Positions 12,142 through 24,194 of a DNA stretch of 64,000 nt are shown in pieces. The notes under the pieces were generated by a model. It was not told the origin of the DNA and searched no databases. It worked only from the letters and a program-made list of their open reading frames with translations. Source of the stretch: Hydra vulgaris (lineage: Eukaryota; Cnidaria; Hydrozoa; Anthoathecata; Hydridae); assembly GCF_038396675.1 (NCBI RefSeq), contig NC_088921.1, positions 16,269,501 to 16,333,500 of the forward strand. The letters run 5' to 3'. Numbering within the stretch: the first letter of the stretch is position 1; each line of letters opens with the position of its first letter. The translations under genes and the position numbers were made by a program.

Positions 12142-13193
12142 TAAACTTGTAACCTACTCTTACATCTATCTTTTGATACCAAGTTATAGGCATTTGGATA
12201 AGATTTGACAAAGTTATAATAATTTCAGTGAAAAAAATAATAGTTGGAACCAGTTTATTCAATAAATCCATATATCTAAAATTTGCTACTAAAAACGTCA
12301 TAACTTTTTTTTGAATTGTTTGTTTTTAATAATTTTTCATCTTTAAAATACTGTATTGAAGGGCTTTCTAATGATATTTAACATTCTAGTATATGCTCAA
12401 TTTAAAAATTTCAGTCCACGTACCTAATTATAACATCAAAAGTACGAAACAAAAATGAAAAACTAGTTCTATAGTTTCCAGAAAAGGTTTTTTTTAAAGA
12501 GGACTTTTAAAGCTAAGGTCACCTTAGCTACACCTTTAAGGTGTAGAAATACTTTTATAATTGTTTTATTAAATTTTCAGAATAAAAACTTTATAACATT
12601 GAACTTAAGTTAATTTTTATTTTTTTTTATGAAAAATAGTTTGATGTTTACTTGTTAAACATCTTGTTAAAGGACTCTTTATTCAGCTTTTTTGATTTTC
12701 TAAATAAGTTTTTACATGCATTTTCTTTGCGCCTACTAAATTTCATCGAAAAATATTATGTAGCAGATAGTTATATCAGTTTAGCACTTTTGGTACCTAA
12801 TTTTCCGTTTTTCCAAATTTTTTTAGCGCATTTCCCATCTAACTTTTTTTTTGAGTAAAAATAGGCAATCATTTTTTTTTGTCATTTTTTTTTTAAAAAC
12901 ATTGATGTGCCCTTCACCTAGAAACTAGTTTGAAATTATAGCCTTTTTTTACATCTATCTATTGATACCAAGTTGAAGATATTTGAATAAGAGTTGACAA
13001 AGTTATAACAATTTCTGTTTAAAAAAATATTGTTTTGACCACAGTTTTATCAAGAAATCCATACATCAAAAATTTGCTACTAAAACGTCATAACTTTTTT
13101 ATAATTGCCTACTTTTCATAATCTTTTTTCACCTTTGAAATATTGTATTTAAGGGCTTTCTAATGATTTATAACATTCTAGTATTTGAATACT
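12142..13193. repeat. Tandem-like duplication, period about 790 bp
   Basis: 12142-12416 and 12932-13193 are diverged copies: both contain TTACATCTATC, TTGATACCAAGTT, TTGACAAAGTTATAA, AAATTTGCTACTAAAA, CGTCATAACTTTTTT and AAGGGCTTTCTAATGAT in the same order. Between them lies the third copy of the 9.7 kb repeat (about 12650-12800). A short hairpin, AAGCTAAGGTCACCTTAGCT, sits at 12510-12529. Confidence 0.75.
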
Positions 13194-13221
13194 CAAATTG
13201 GAGGCTCTTCTTTAGGTTCAC

Positions 13222-14687
13222 ATGACTTCACAAGCAGAGTATAAGCAAAAATATAGAAAAAGTATTAAAGATGTAAATAGTTCTTTGAATTGGAATTTCC
13301 TGCGTTATCAGACTCATCAACTAATATGACCATATTATCTGAAATATCAACTGAATCACAAAACCTTTCCAATGCAAGTTTTTGCAATTTTGTTGATATA
13401 TCAGATAATAGCAATGATTATTTGTTCAATAGCGATTCTGATGGACCCAACTTTGACACAGTGCAACCTTATAGCAGCTCAGATGATGAACATTATTGTG
13501 ATATTGATGTAATTGACAATGGATCATTTCAATACGATCTACCTCAATGGGTTGTTAATGTCAAACTGACATGTTCATGGTGTAATGAATTATTAGCCTT
13601 GTTGAGAAAACATGGATGCCAGCTGCCTTTAGATTTAGTCGTTCTTTATTGCAAACTCCTTCGACTATACAAATTCAGGAAAGATGTGGTGGAAAATGCA
13701 TATATTTTGGCCTTACAAAAGGTTTACAGAATGCAATAAATCTAAACACTTGCAGCAATGTACTCAATCTGCAAATAAATGTTGAGGGTATACCGTTGTA
13801 TAGATCTTCAAAAAAACAATTTTGGCCAAGTCTCTCTACTGTTAATCAAGGTTCACCTACAATTGTTGCCTTATATTAAGGAGATAGTAAGCCAAACTCT
13901 GTTAACAAATTTTTAAAAGATTTCATTGAAGGATTTAAATTAATTAAGCATAATGGTTTCACCCATAACGGTAAACATTACACAGTTATTTTGCACTCAG
14001 TTGTTTGTGATGCTCCAGCAAGAGCTTTTCTGAAAAATATTGTAGGTTATAACGGTCTGCATGCATGTGAGCGTTGTCTTGCTGTGGGTATGTCTACTAA
14101 CAAACGAACCATATTTGCTTCTACTGATTGCTTCAATGCTGAAAAGCGCACCGATGACAGTTTTAAAAACTTGAGTTCCTTGGAAGTCACCAACATGGAG
14201 CTTCACCTTTAAATGAAATAACAGGCCAATGTATCAGCATTTTTCCACTTGACTATATGCATTTGATCTCCTTAGGTGTTGTACGGCGTGTTCTGCAAGC
14301 TTTGAGAAAAAGGTAATAGGCGTGTTGATCTATGCCAATGATTTGATTAGACATTTTGTTGAGAATTCTCAGCAATTATATGGTAGTGATTTTGTTGTTT
14401 AAAATATTCATCATTTACTGCACATTGGTGATGATGTGTAGTTCTTTGATTCACCACTCGATGAAATCAGGGCATTTCCTTTTGAAAGTTATCTCCAAAA
14501 ACTAAAGAGATATGTGAGAGGTCCTTCAAATCCTGCTGTTCAAGTAGCAAAAAGAATTCAAGAATACGAAAATGCTAATAAATTATCTGAAATTAAAAGT
14601 GCAATAAAACCGAACCTTAAATTATCAACAGCGTATAGAGATTCGTTTGTACAACTAAAAAATTGGCCAATTTGCAGAAGTTTTTGA
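13222..14687 (+). pseudogene. TNP2-like (CACTA/EnSpm-type) transposase pseudogene, copy 1
   Basis: A transposase-like protein resembling the TNP2/DUF4218 group. The likely ATG is 13222 (MTSQAEYKQKYRK), just after TTTAG. Frames change near 13285 and 13640, and a stop lies at 13877-13879. Landmarks in order: LPQWVVNVKLT, INVEGIPLYRSSKKQFWPSL, HSVVCDAPARAFLKNIVGY with HACERC, FPLDYMHLISLGVVRR (about 14250) and AFPFESYLQKLKRYVRG (about 14475). The 33-40 kb copy has IDG where this has VEG, so a probable catalytic Asp is Glu here. Between VVRRVLQALRKR and VIGVLIYAND roughly 100 residues present in copy 2 are missing. It is followed on the same strand by an accessory-gene relic. Family assignment rests on block order and is less sure than the pseudogene status. 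Confidence 0.7.
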
Positions 14688-14742
14688 AGTTCAACAAGAT
14701 TTATGTCTGTGTTCTATATTCAATTTTGCTAATTTACATCTA

Positions 14743-14778
14743 TTAGGTCAGATAAGCCCTGCTCATCTGACCTAATAG
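14743..14778. repeat. Hairpin in the 3' region of transposase copy 1
   Basis: ATTAGGTCAGAT and ATCTGACCTAAT form a 12-bp stem around an AAGCCCTGCTC loop. It sits about 60 bases after the last transposase codon. It could be a transcript-end structure or a tiny insertion; nothing decides between these. Confidence 0.6.
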
Positions 14779-14929
14779 ACACTTATTTTGTGTGCAGTCA
14801 TCATAAGCATACTAAAACTAAAAAAAGTGAAGTTTACAGAAATTGAGAGAAAAGCTATGAAGCCTCCATGTAATGATGGGTTTGTGTTGATGCCTCGTCT
14901 TCATTCAAAGGATTGTTAAGTTAGTCAAA

Positions 14930-15519
14930 TTTAAAAATTAATTAACAAACAGGAGGGATCGTATTTTAGTTTTGAGATAAATTAGGGAAAATAAATACAT
15001 ATTCATAAACAAGACTAATATTTTAAAATTATTACACTAATTTATTACTTATAATAGTGTTGAAAGTTTTTTTAATTTAATGAAGATATTTCTTAGTATA
15101 TGAGGCTTAGCAATAAGACTAAATTTTCTTTAATTTGCACTAGCTATGTATAACATTCTAAGGCTTCATACTTAGAGAAAGAATTATTGCTTTTTATTTT
15201 TTTAATATTTGTATTTGGTATTTCATTTTGTAAATTTATAAGAGTTATACTATATTATAAGTGAATTATTTTTCTTAAAAAATGCTAATATCATTTTTGT
15301 GTCATTTTCCTGATAGCTTCACTTTGATAGCAAAACCGACATGAAATTAATAAAAGTAGTAAATATATGTTTATTTTTTGAAAAGTTTCCTAGCCTCTAA
15401 TAATAACCTCCCTTAATATACTGTTTAGTTGAGGCATGGGTTGTAAAAAAAATGTATATATATAAACACACAAACCAATATATAGAAGAAGTTTTTAAAG
15501 GAGTTTACTTTTTAGCAAA
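14930..15519. other. Intergenic spacer between transposase and accessory relic
   Basis: AT-rich, without a supported open frame. It separates the two genes of the 13-19 kb element, as about 350 bp does in the 33-40 kb element. Confidence 0.45.
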
Positions 15520-18315
15520 ATGTCATATCACCAAGCTGTTTGGTTAGAAGAAAATCGCGAAGAAGAAGGTATTTTGCCTTCCATATGGGTGCGTGGGAAA
15601 CTAGTTATGTGGCCACATCTAAAATGAATGCATTAGAGTTAATTAGGGATAGAGTTGAACCTGGTGAGAATTGGCGGTGGTTCAAACTCATAAAAATAAA
15701 AAATGTGTTAGGTATGATTATTTTTTTTTAGCTTCTGTTGAGCTTTTAAAAGGTTTTGAGTTGTTTCTATTACAATTTATATTCACAATGTTTTAAGTTA
15801 AGCTAAGTTTTATATAACTTGTTAAAATAATTTATTTGGACATGTCCCATTACAATTTTAAATGCCTAAATGTATAATCAAATGTTTTCTTATTCTTTTT
15901 ACAGATTCGAAGATTGCAATAGTTACGATGTAACAACAGCAGCTGAAGAAGAAGACATTGATATTCAGCAGATAATAAAAAAGCACAAATGTAAAGACTA
16001 TACTACTTTTTAATTATTTCCATTATGATATGTTAATATCTTTGGCAGTTTTTTATTATCAGTTATTATAAGTCTTTAATTTTGTATTCCATTTTTTTGC
16101 ATTCCATTTTTTTTTTAATTTAAAATAATATTACCAGTTTACCTGTTTCATTTTATTACAATTATAGTATAACAAATTTTATTTTTCAGGTGATGAAGAA
16201 GTTGATATTAATGTTAATGCAAATAGTAAGAAGAGCGACGATTTAGATTTTGGTGACAATTAGCAATTTGTAATAAGAAAAAACAAAGTAATAATTATAA
16301 TTAGGGTTTGGAACCAGAGTTATAATCATTGTTTTGTTATAAAAGTTATAATCAGATTTTTAATCAGGGTTTGGAACCAGAGCTACCCGTAACTAATATT
16401 TTTATGAGGAACCAATATAAGGCAGTAAAATTTAAACCTCAGCTCTAAAGCCTTGGTAGTTGGCAATAACAAAAAATAACTATAATAGTAATGTATATTT
16501 ATTTGTTTTTAAGTAAAACAATTATTTATAATAGTTTTTCATATCTAATGTAGTTGCAATTTATTTACAATATAGTAAAACTGTCTGCATTTCCACCAGC
16601 ACCTGCAAAATGGAGCAAAACATTGTAACCAAGTAATTTATTGTGCAGAAAAAGTGTTGATGTGGTATCACAAGATTCTGAAGTTGATCAGTTGTGTCAG
16701 TCTTTATATCTTTGAATACTATTAATAATTATAACAAATATATAACATATATACAGTTTTTCGCAGATGTAGCTTGGTTTCTTAAAAGGTTTCGTAAAAT
16801 ATTTTTTTTTTAAATAACTAATGTAACTATATTTTTATTTACTTTACAGCCAATCCATCAACTCTCCTACAGTCACCTTTTGCGTCAAGAAGTTTCAATT
16901 CTAAGATTCCTATATTGAAATCGAAAGTGGCTACTTCACCAAAACATAATAAAATGGAACAATCAAATAGGATCTCGAAATTTCCTAATACTTTTAATTT
17001 ACATAACTTTTACCTTTAGATAAAATTTTGTGACCAATGAACGTATTTTGTGTTATAATTCCTACGCAAAAAATCCCAATGATATAAGTTTTTTTAAATC
17101 AAATTTTTTACAATTTTTAGTAAAATTTTCGTTAAAAATGACTTTGCAACATGATGTAATTATATAACTATTTACATTGCAGGTAAAGCCTTAGTACTTT
17201 TACAATCGATTTGTCTGTTAACTAGAAAATTTAATTCCAGGATTCCATTATTGAGGCAGAGGCATATCAAAAGACAATATGGTTGATCAACCAAGTAACA
17301 CTTATTTTTTTAGCTTGAGTTGGTGTTTTTATATTGTAGTCAAACCGTCTGTATTTCCACAGCCACCCCTAAAATTAAACAAAAACTTTCAAACAAACAG
17401 TTATATGGCAACTGCACCCCAAATCAATGAAATGGATCAAGTAAGTAAGTTATCAAACTTTAAAAGTTTTTCAATTTTATTGTCTTATGCTTGATGTGGC
17501 CAATGCAGTTGCTTAAGCTATAGTCTTTCTTTTACCATTATCTTTGGATGTTATAACTGTGAAATATGGACTTTGATTAAGTATTGAATAAAATTTTTTA
17601 AGCATACATTTTATAACATACATTTTAAAATAGATTTACAAAAAAAACTTAAGATTTAAAAAAAAAATTAAGTTAGTGTACCAAAATTTTAATAGTTTTT
17701 TAAAAATATGTTTCTTATATGAATAATGTAATGTATTTTACAGAGTTCTAGAGAAAAGTTCTCTATCAGCTAGCAAATTTGGCATATGAAATTAAAGATT
17801 TGAGAATAGCAGTTGAAATGATGTGTATACCAAGTTCAAAGCACATAGAAAGCGGTGAAGTTCATCTGAAAGTTATTGTTGGACCTATCTAGACCTTGAA
17901 TGGTTATAGAAATTTAGAGGAGCAGTGTGGGATACTTGCAAATAAAACAACTTTAGTAAATAGCTCATTTTCTATTTCAAGTTCAATATTCTGTCATTTA
18001 AAATTTGACAATGATTCTAAAATTTTTATTCAAGACTGTTTTTTTTATGTCTAAATAGGTTTTGTTTTTACTTAACAAGCAGAATTTATATTTTGATTAT
18101 AAACTGGAATTCCATATCTATTAAAATGTGCATTTTCTAATAATTTATTTGTAGTTTCAACTTCTTTCACGAATTGGAAGAACATCTACTAAAGATACTT
18201 GAAAACTAAAAAATCTCTTCAAAAGACTTTTTTTCTAATTTTGTTAAGTCGCATTTAAGTATGGATGAAAAAGGCACACTTAAAAAGCTTCCATTTAGAG
18301 ACACTGCTTTATGTT
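15520..18315 (+). pseudogene. Accessory-gene relic of the TNP2-like element (DUF4806-like), copy 1
   Basis: Exon-like pieces run left to right. 15520-15711 starts ATG and reads HQAVWLEENREEEGILPSIW, then VRGKLVMWPHLK, and in another frame ALELIRDRVEPGENWRWFKL. 15905-15990 reads FEDCNSYDVTTAAEEEDIDI. 16192 onward reads DEEVDINVNANSKKSDDLDF and runs into TAG 16261. Later pieces follow ACAG acceptors near 16850, 17182, 17340 and 17745; the last reads VLYQLANLAYEIKDLRIAVE. Pieces near 16570/17330 and 16865/17190 look like duplicated exons (FNSKIPILK versus FNSRIPLLR). The layout of a W/P-rich N-terminus, acidic middle and helical C-terminal part parallels the intact gene at 36.3-39.5 kb. A one-base shift in exon 1, a phase mismatch into exon 2 and the stop make this a relic. 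Confidence 0.55.
15759..15906. repeat. Repeat copy A (partner at 19166-19316)
   Basis: Shares with 19166-19316 the blocks CATAACTTGTTAAAATAAT (T for C here), ATTTATTTGGACATGTCC and ATGTATAATCA, ending in ATGTTTTCTTATT. Copy A coincides with the first intron of the accessory relic. The second copy lies just beyond the last exon-like piece, so part of the element may be duplicated. Confidence 0.65.
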
Positions 18316-18732
18316 AAGTTGTTGTTAGTAAAGTATTAAATTTTTTTTTTAACTAAAATCAAGTTCAAGTTATACTTCTATTCTTTAATGTACTTCAAAT
18401 CTTAAACACCATTAAAACTATGAAAATAGTTTTTAAAGGGTATGATATAAACCTATGATACGATGAATAGACTTTTCAAAGAGCATGTCGCCATCTGACT
18501 AAATTATTTAAATATTTTTATAAAGATAAGTAGAATATAAAAGTAGTGAAGCAATTTAAACAATTTTATAAATCTATTGGTGCTCTATCCACAGCTCTTC
18601 TTGTACAACTGTTGATTTTTTGTATTTGATGTTTTGCATCCACTTCTATCTTCGGATTTCTATCACTAAAATCTTCGGACCCTTAATCCAACATTTAGTA
18701 TAAACGTTAATACTGAATTAATTGTTTTTAGA

Positions 18733-18960
18733 ATGTGTAATGAATGTGATTATTCGTCCACAGTATCGGAAATACATTCACTCCTTGGTTCCCATCTTAG
18801 AATGGCTCCCTTCCATATAGGTAGAACTGGAAAAAGCCATTTAAATGCTAATTTTTCAAATTCTCAAGATGGAGAAGCTGGATTGATCAATTTAAGCAAA
18901 AACGATGACGAGGATCACCATGAAGACGATCTTGATCTTGATGGCAATAATGATTATTAA
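18733..18960 (+). CDS. Exon-like open frame, unrecognised
   Basis: A 75-residue frame directly after a TTTTTAG acceptor. It contains a CNEC pair near the start, a middle reading SLLGSHLRMAPFHIGRTG, and a very acidic His-containing C-terminus (NDDEDHHEDDLDLDGNNDY). The stop at 18958-18960 is followed about 40 bases later by AATAAA, as expected for a terminal exon. It could be the last exon of the accessory gene of the 13-19 kb element or of an unrelated transcript. CNEC alone is not enough to call a zinc finger. Confidence 0.35.
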   Translation: MCNECDYSSTVSEIHSLLGSHLRMAPFHIGRTGKSHLNANFSNSQDGEAGLINLSKNDDEDHHEDDLDLDGNNDY

Positions 18961-19639
18961 ATTGCCATGAGTTTGTATGTATTTTCTTTAAACTTAAAAA
19001 TAAATAAACAAAAACTTTTTGATGTTTAATTCCTTTGTACGTATTTAGACAACGCTTAACTTTTTTTGACGTCGAAGTTAAGAAAAGTTAAACGTTCCCT
19101 AAGTTTAGACAACGATCCTTTTCGATTACTTTTAAGTACTTAGTACGATTGTTTTATTGCGTTGTTTTTATTACAATTTATATTTACAGTGTTTTATATA
19201 AGTGAAGATAGTTAAGTTTTACATAACTTGTTAAAATAATTTATTTGGACATGTCCTATAACAATTTTAAATGCATAAATGTATAATCAGATGTTTTCTT
19301 ATTACTTTTTAAAATTTAGTATGAGCGTTAAACTCATACTAAATACTGAAAAGTAATATAAAACGATAGTTTCATTTAATACATTCGTACGGCGTTTAAA
19401 ACAAACATTTAGATGGAGTTTAAATTGGGTTTAAAACTAAAGTTTAGATAGGGTTTTAACGGAACATTCTAATAACTTACGTTCTAAATCAAAATACAAA
19501 AACATATATTTGAACCAGTTTGAGAAAAAAAGCTTCTGAGAATACAAAGAACGTAAGTTGCTGAGTTCAAATATAAAATTGCAGCTGTTATTTAGAAAAA
19601 AATATCAATGAGATAAAAAATGAACAAATGTAACCTTGA
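18961..19639. other. Spacer carrying repeat copy B
   Basis: 19166-19316 is the second copy of the 15759-15906 repeat. Around 19045-19115 TTTAGACAACG occurs twice, bracketing a GACGTCGAAGTTAAG segment. 19395-19460 is a loose series of TTTAAA/TTTAGAT words. No gene is seen. Confidence 0.5.
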
Positions 19640-21330
19640 ACAAGTCATTGTTTCCAGTTCTGCTTTTTCTAAGCCTTGCTGGCACTTAACTCATTTAACA
19701 CATGTATTGTTAATAACAATGCTATTAAAAAGATTTTGAGGTTGTCATTAGCATGTTCCTTCATGTAACCTATATCACAAGGTTTGCTACAAATTGGAGT
19801 AAAGTTAAAACCAACGCATGTTTTGCTATAGTCAAATAAAAAGTTTATTTTACATTGTCCAAGAAATTTTTCATTCTTAAAATTAGATAGTGCAATTCAT
19901 TGACCAAACACCAACTTTAGTAGACTTGAATGCTCTCTTAATAGGGTTGTGGTATACAAAGTCATTGCTAATTATTTCAGGTTTAGTATAGTTATCCCAA
20001 AACAAAGTTGATGAAATAGTGTTGTCTGGATATGACATTGAACGAAGAATGTTAAACAATTCTTTCCTAACATTACTCACATTTACGGTAGATTATTGAC
20101 ATTTGAAGGAAGTAAACTGTAATGATCACATTTTTTTTCTATTAAAGTACGGATAGCCATAGCGCTAGCATAAATAGCGTGAATCATGTAATTTACAAGA
20201 ACTTTTTCTGTGTACGGTCGTCGTGTTATAAACCATTCCACATTTTATGGAACATCAGAGCATCTAGTTTATACGACAATGTTTTTGCATGAAGTTATAA
20301 TATTTGGGTATTTTATAACACGTATTACTTACATTGCCGTAATACTTAACAGCATTTTTTTCAAAATACCATGATTGCTTCCGATTTGGGATGAGATAAC
20401 AAGACTCCATAAAATGTTTAAACTCTATATGTTTTGTATGTGTTAACTCAATTGAAATAGATTCTACATGTAAAATATGTACATGATCAGACATAGTAGG
20501 TGAAAAATAAAAAAAACAATTGCTCCATAAAACCAAATTATTTTAAATGGATTGGACTTTTTTTCAATAATTAGTGCTCTTAATTCCTTCAACAAAAACA
20601 GAGAATCTTCCGGATTTGTAAAAGCAATATTTCCTTTTATTCCATCTTCATAGGAGTTTCGAAGAAACTTTCTGTATTCGTTTTCAGGTGCTATTCCATC
20701 TACATCACCGTAACTTTTTTTAAGATATTTTCCATACACCATAGTATCAAAATCTTTTAGAAACATTTAAATTTCCCTAATGCATAGATTTAAATCGCTT
20801 GCCCAATTTTTGAAAACCTCTGTATCATTTTTTATATACATATCTTCTGAGGTTGCTAAATTAAAATAGTTCCACCCCAAAGAAGTCAATAGGTCTAATA
20901 ATGCTTGCATTCTAAACTGATCTGATGGCACTGCTTTAAATATATTTGTTGATTCATGTTCTAAACTAACAGTTGTTGCTCCGTAGCTCACCATACTGTT
21001 TCCGTACTGTCTGCCATCTCCACAAAGAAACTGTATGAATTTTCGTTTAAACCGATGATTATGGAAACATCAATCAAATAAGTGACCAATGTGTCAAATG
21101 CAAGAATTGTTGTAATATCTTTACGATGCGCATCTGCAACATCATGACCTAAAACCTTATTCTGAGCCATTTTGTATCTGTACAAAAATCTGTTTTCGAG
21201 TCGACTTGAAAATTGCAAGACAGCTGCCTCCAAATAAACAAGATATGGTTGATAACAACTATTAATCGGATCATTAGTTGCATCCCAAATATCAGGAACA
21301 ATAATGTTAACTAGAAAAGTACGACTATCA
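19640..21330 (-). pseudogene. Class C GPCR-like ligand-binding region, pseudogene
   Basis: Reads right to left, apparently without introns, from about 21330 (IVPDIWDATNDPINSCYQPY). Landmarks: MEAAVLQFSSRLENRF-type start of the lobe, KMAQNKVLGHDVADAHRK, MVSYGATTVSLEHE (20994), AVPSDQFRMQALLDLLTSLG with WNYFNLATSEDMY, then SNVRKELFNILRSMSY, HNPIKRAFKSTKVGVWSMN and a Cys-rich stretch PICSKPCDIGYMKEH. This order (Venus flytrap ANF-receptor fold, then the NCD3G cysteine module) is that of metabotropic glutamate/calcium-sensing type receptors, which bind small ligands outside the cell. I see no seven-helix region. Several stops and frame changes (for example TGA after STETVW) rule out function. It may be a retrocopied or duplicated gene fragment. 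Confidence 0.65.
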
Positions 21331-22462
21331 TAAATTTAAATGAAAATAATACAGTACATGATCTATAACAGAGTTTAATCCAAAACACATTTTTAATCAA
21401 CAACTAAACTTTAGTAACAACTTAGCTCCATAAAACTAATTTGACCACTCCATTACCTTGATTTTCTTATTTTATTAATTCGACCACTCCATTACATTAC
21501 TCCTAATTACCATCCATTACAAACATGATAATCAACTTTTCTATTATAATATAGTTTTAAAAAAACGTTTTAAATCTAATTTATTAAACCATAACAATTA
21601 AACAAACATGGTTTCATATTATTTTTTCTTGTTTTGTTTTAATCTATTTAAGCATTAAAAAATATATTAAAAAGTTTCATGTTATGCAAATATTTAATGT
21701 AAAAAAACTAAAAAAATTAACAAAAAAAACCTTTTTTCCCAATCAAGATCAATTTAGATTACTCTAGATCAATGCAATTTAAAAAATTAGAAAAATGTGA
21801 CTTAAAAAATGGATTTCTTTTGTATGCCTTTTTTGTATTTCTTTTGTATGCATTTTTAAATACAAATTTAATTTTAAAATTAAATTTGTATTTAAAAATG
21901 ATACGCCTAATCTTTCATACTTTATGGTGGGGTTTTCATGGTTGCGTTTTGTTATGGTTGTGTTGTGACCAGTATCAGTAGTTACAATTCCTTAAATTGC
22001 AAATACTCTCTAGTTATGAATCTGTTATACTATGAAATGATTTGAAATAAAACATACTACAGGTGCATGTTAAGTTCCTTAGCTTATTTACAGAGCTAAT
22101 AGACATTTTTTGGTACCAGAATCAATATCGTCCTAATAGTCTTGTTAACAGTTGATTTATTATTATTGAAAAAATAAAAAATTGCTAGCTAGATGGAGAA
22201 ATAAAAGAAGAAAATAAATCAGTGATTCTCAAACTTATATGGCATCACATAAATAAATGCATTTATATAAATATCAAATTTTAATATAATAAAATGAAAA
22301 TCATATTACATGACTAATATTGAATGTTGTTATATGAATTTAAAAATAAATGATAATTAGAAAATGAAATATTTAAGTAATAATCTCTTCTTTTTTCAAG
22401 GAGGTTTAATAAAAAATTGCAAGCTAGATTTATTTAATCTCCTTTTCTTTGATTATTAATTT
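21331..22462. other. Spacer with 50-bp palindrome
   Basis: AT-rich. TTGACCACTCCATTAC and TCGACCACTCCATTAC (about 21440 and 21480) form a short direct repeat. 21851-21900 is a perfect palindrome with no loop; the left half begins CATTTTTAAATACAAATTTA. The 69-residue frame covering it (21772) is a by-product. Confidence 0.6.
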
Positions 22463-22530
22463 GATCTTTAAAAATAGAGAGTATGTTGAATCACTTAAGT
22501 TAAATAGGTGCTGTTTGACTTTGATGTTTC
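22463..22530 (-). mobile_element. LINE 3'-end fragment
   Basis: Closely matches 23577-23650: TTGATCTTTAAAAATAG, AGAGTATGTTGA, CACTTAA, TTAAATAGGTGCTGTTTGAC. It is therefore a second, much shorter copy of the end of the non-LTR element described next. 5' truncation of this kind is typical of LINE insertion. Confidence 0.6.
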
Positions 22531-23576
22531 ACCTCTGACTTTTAATCGTCACCGACTGCAAACTAGGGGGTACATTTAATACATTTTGATTTAATTGTGC
22601 TTAAGGGCGCCCAGAGGGCGTTATCACCCAACAAGAAAACCACTGAAATAAATGAACAAATTTCGTAAGTTTTTTTAAAGCTATTTAAAAAAATGCTTTT
22701 AAGTAAAAATAGTTTTTTAAAGAAATTGAGAAATGAAACTTTATCGTTTAAATGAAATCATGTTTTTTTACTTAATGTGTTTAGGTAACGCTGGTAAAAA
22801 ATAAATATTTAAAATTTTATTCAAACTAAAGCATATTTAAAAGTATATTTTTAGATAAGCTTTAATTTATGCATGAATATAATAATTTTTTTTTTAAACT
22901 AGACAACTTCGTGTCTAGTTTTGATAATTAAATCTTTTTCTGATTAGAAATTAGTTTTCATTTTTAGATTACAAATATTTAAACCCTCACTATTTTGATT
23001 ATTATTTTTTTGTTTGGATTAGAAATGGTTTTTTTAGTTATTGTGTAATTATTACGAGATTGCACGGACAAACTTAGATGTGCTTTGGTACCGCTGGTGT
23101 GGTATGGGCGCATTTAACTTATAACTTTTTTAAAAATGAAACTATTAATAATTATATAGATGTTATAGATGGTACAGAAAAATTTCTGCTCATTTGAGCT
23201 GGTTCATTTTTTTATCACAAAAAATATAAAAGATTTTTTTTTTTGTAATTTATTTAGTCACTATATATTTTACATGCAATTAATCTTAACACATTTATAT
23301 AAGTATATTTTTATGTCTACATTTATAAATACCGTAAGTTAAAATAATGACAGGAGCAAGTAGAAGACGTCTTATCATCAAGCTCCTTTCATTTGCAACT
23401 TTGCAATAAGTTTCACGTGAGATTAACGTGACATTAAAAATTCGTATGTAGAAATAAAGCAAAAACTATAAATTAAAAAAATAGATTAGTATAGAAAAGA
23501 AAAACTATTTGTATTGTGATATAATCATTGTTTGAAGTCATCCAAAAGGGATAAATTGTTTTTAATCAGTTATAAC
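22531..23576. other. Spacer, no gene
   Basis: AT-rich with T-runs. A short hairpin AACTAGACA/TGTCTAGTT lies at about 22898-22921. Nothing else is supported. Confidence 0.45.
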
Positions 23577-23584
23577 TTTGATCT

Positions 23585-24191
23585 TTAAAAATAGGAGAGT
23601 ATGTTGACGTCACTTAAATTAAATAGGTGCTGTTTGACTGCTGCATTAAAGAGATTTAATGACTTCATGTTTTTTATTTCCTCTTTAAGAATCAAATTCC
23701 AGAGCCACGGTCCTCGAGATAAGATAGAGAAGTCGGTTTTTTTATGTTTACCTTTCGTAATTTTAAAGTTTTGAAGATAGTACTTCCTTGGGTATTTGTG
23801 ATCAATGGTGGAAAATTGAGTTTTAAAGTATTTTGGTAGCAAGTTATTTTGCGATTAAACCATGATTAATAAATTTTGAAGGAGGCTCAGTTCATAAATA
23901 TTTAGTGGTCCAATTTCCTTGATTAATGGTTTGGCGTGGGTATACCTGGGTATACCTGTTAGCATTGCATACTATTCGACAGGCTTGCTTTTATTTTATG
24001 CAAATTTTCTTTAGTACTAAAGAGTTTGCCCAAACGTTTTTGCAATAGTTAATATAACTGTGAATTAACCAACGAAATTTATTTTTCAAGCAAGTTATAT
24101 TTAGGTGTTTTACTTTATACATGATGTCTATTTTCTTTTTTTTTTTTTTTCTTAACATCTTCGCTTCCAACAAGGTTGAAAGCAACCACTA
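23585..24191 (-). pseudogene. LINE reverse transcriptase C-terminal fragment (lineage 1)
   Basis: Minus strand, frames broken. The segment reads WLIHSYINYCKNVWANS, later AKQLATK-like sequence, then LLPKYFKTQFSTIDHKYPR, FSILSRGPWLWN and SLNLFNAAVKQHL, ending at a stop at 23585. The order (I/LxYCxxVW, an RYTxAxPL-type middle, then SIxxRGPxLWN and SLxxFxxxVKxxL) is the usual C-terminal tail after the RT domain of jockey/CR1-like non-LTR retrotransposons. There are at least three frame changes. It is a 5'-truncated dead copy. Confidence 0.7.
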
Positions 24192-24194
24192 ATT

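Noticed and set aside
15759..19316. The 15.8 and 19.2 kb direct repeats as LTRs of a retrotransposon
   Set aside because: No gag, protease, RT, primer-binding site or TG..CA ends lie between; one copy is an intron of a transposon gene relic.
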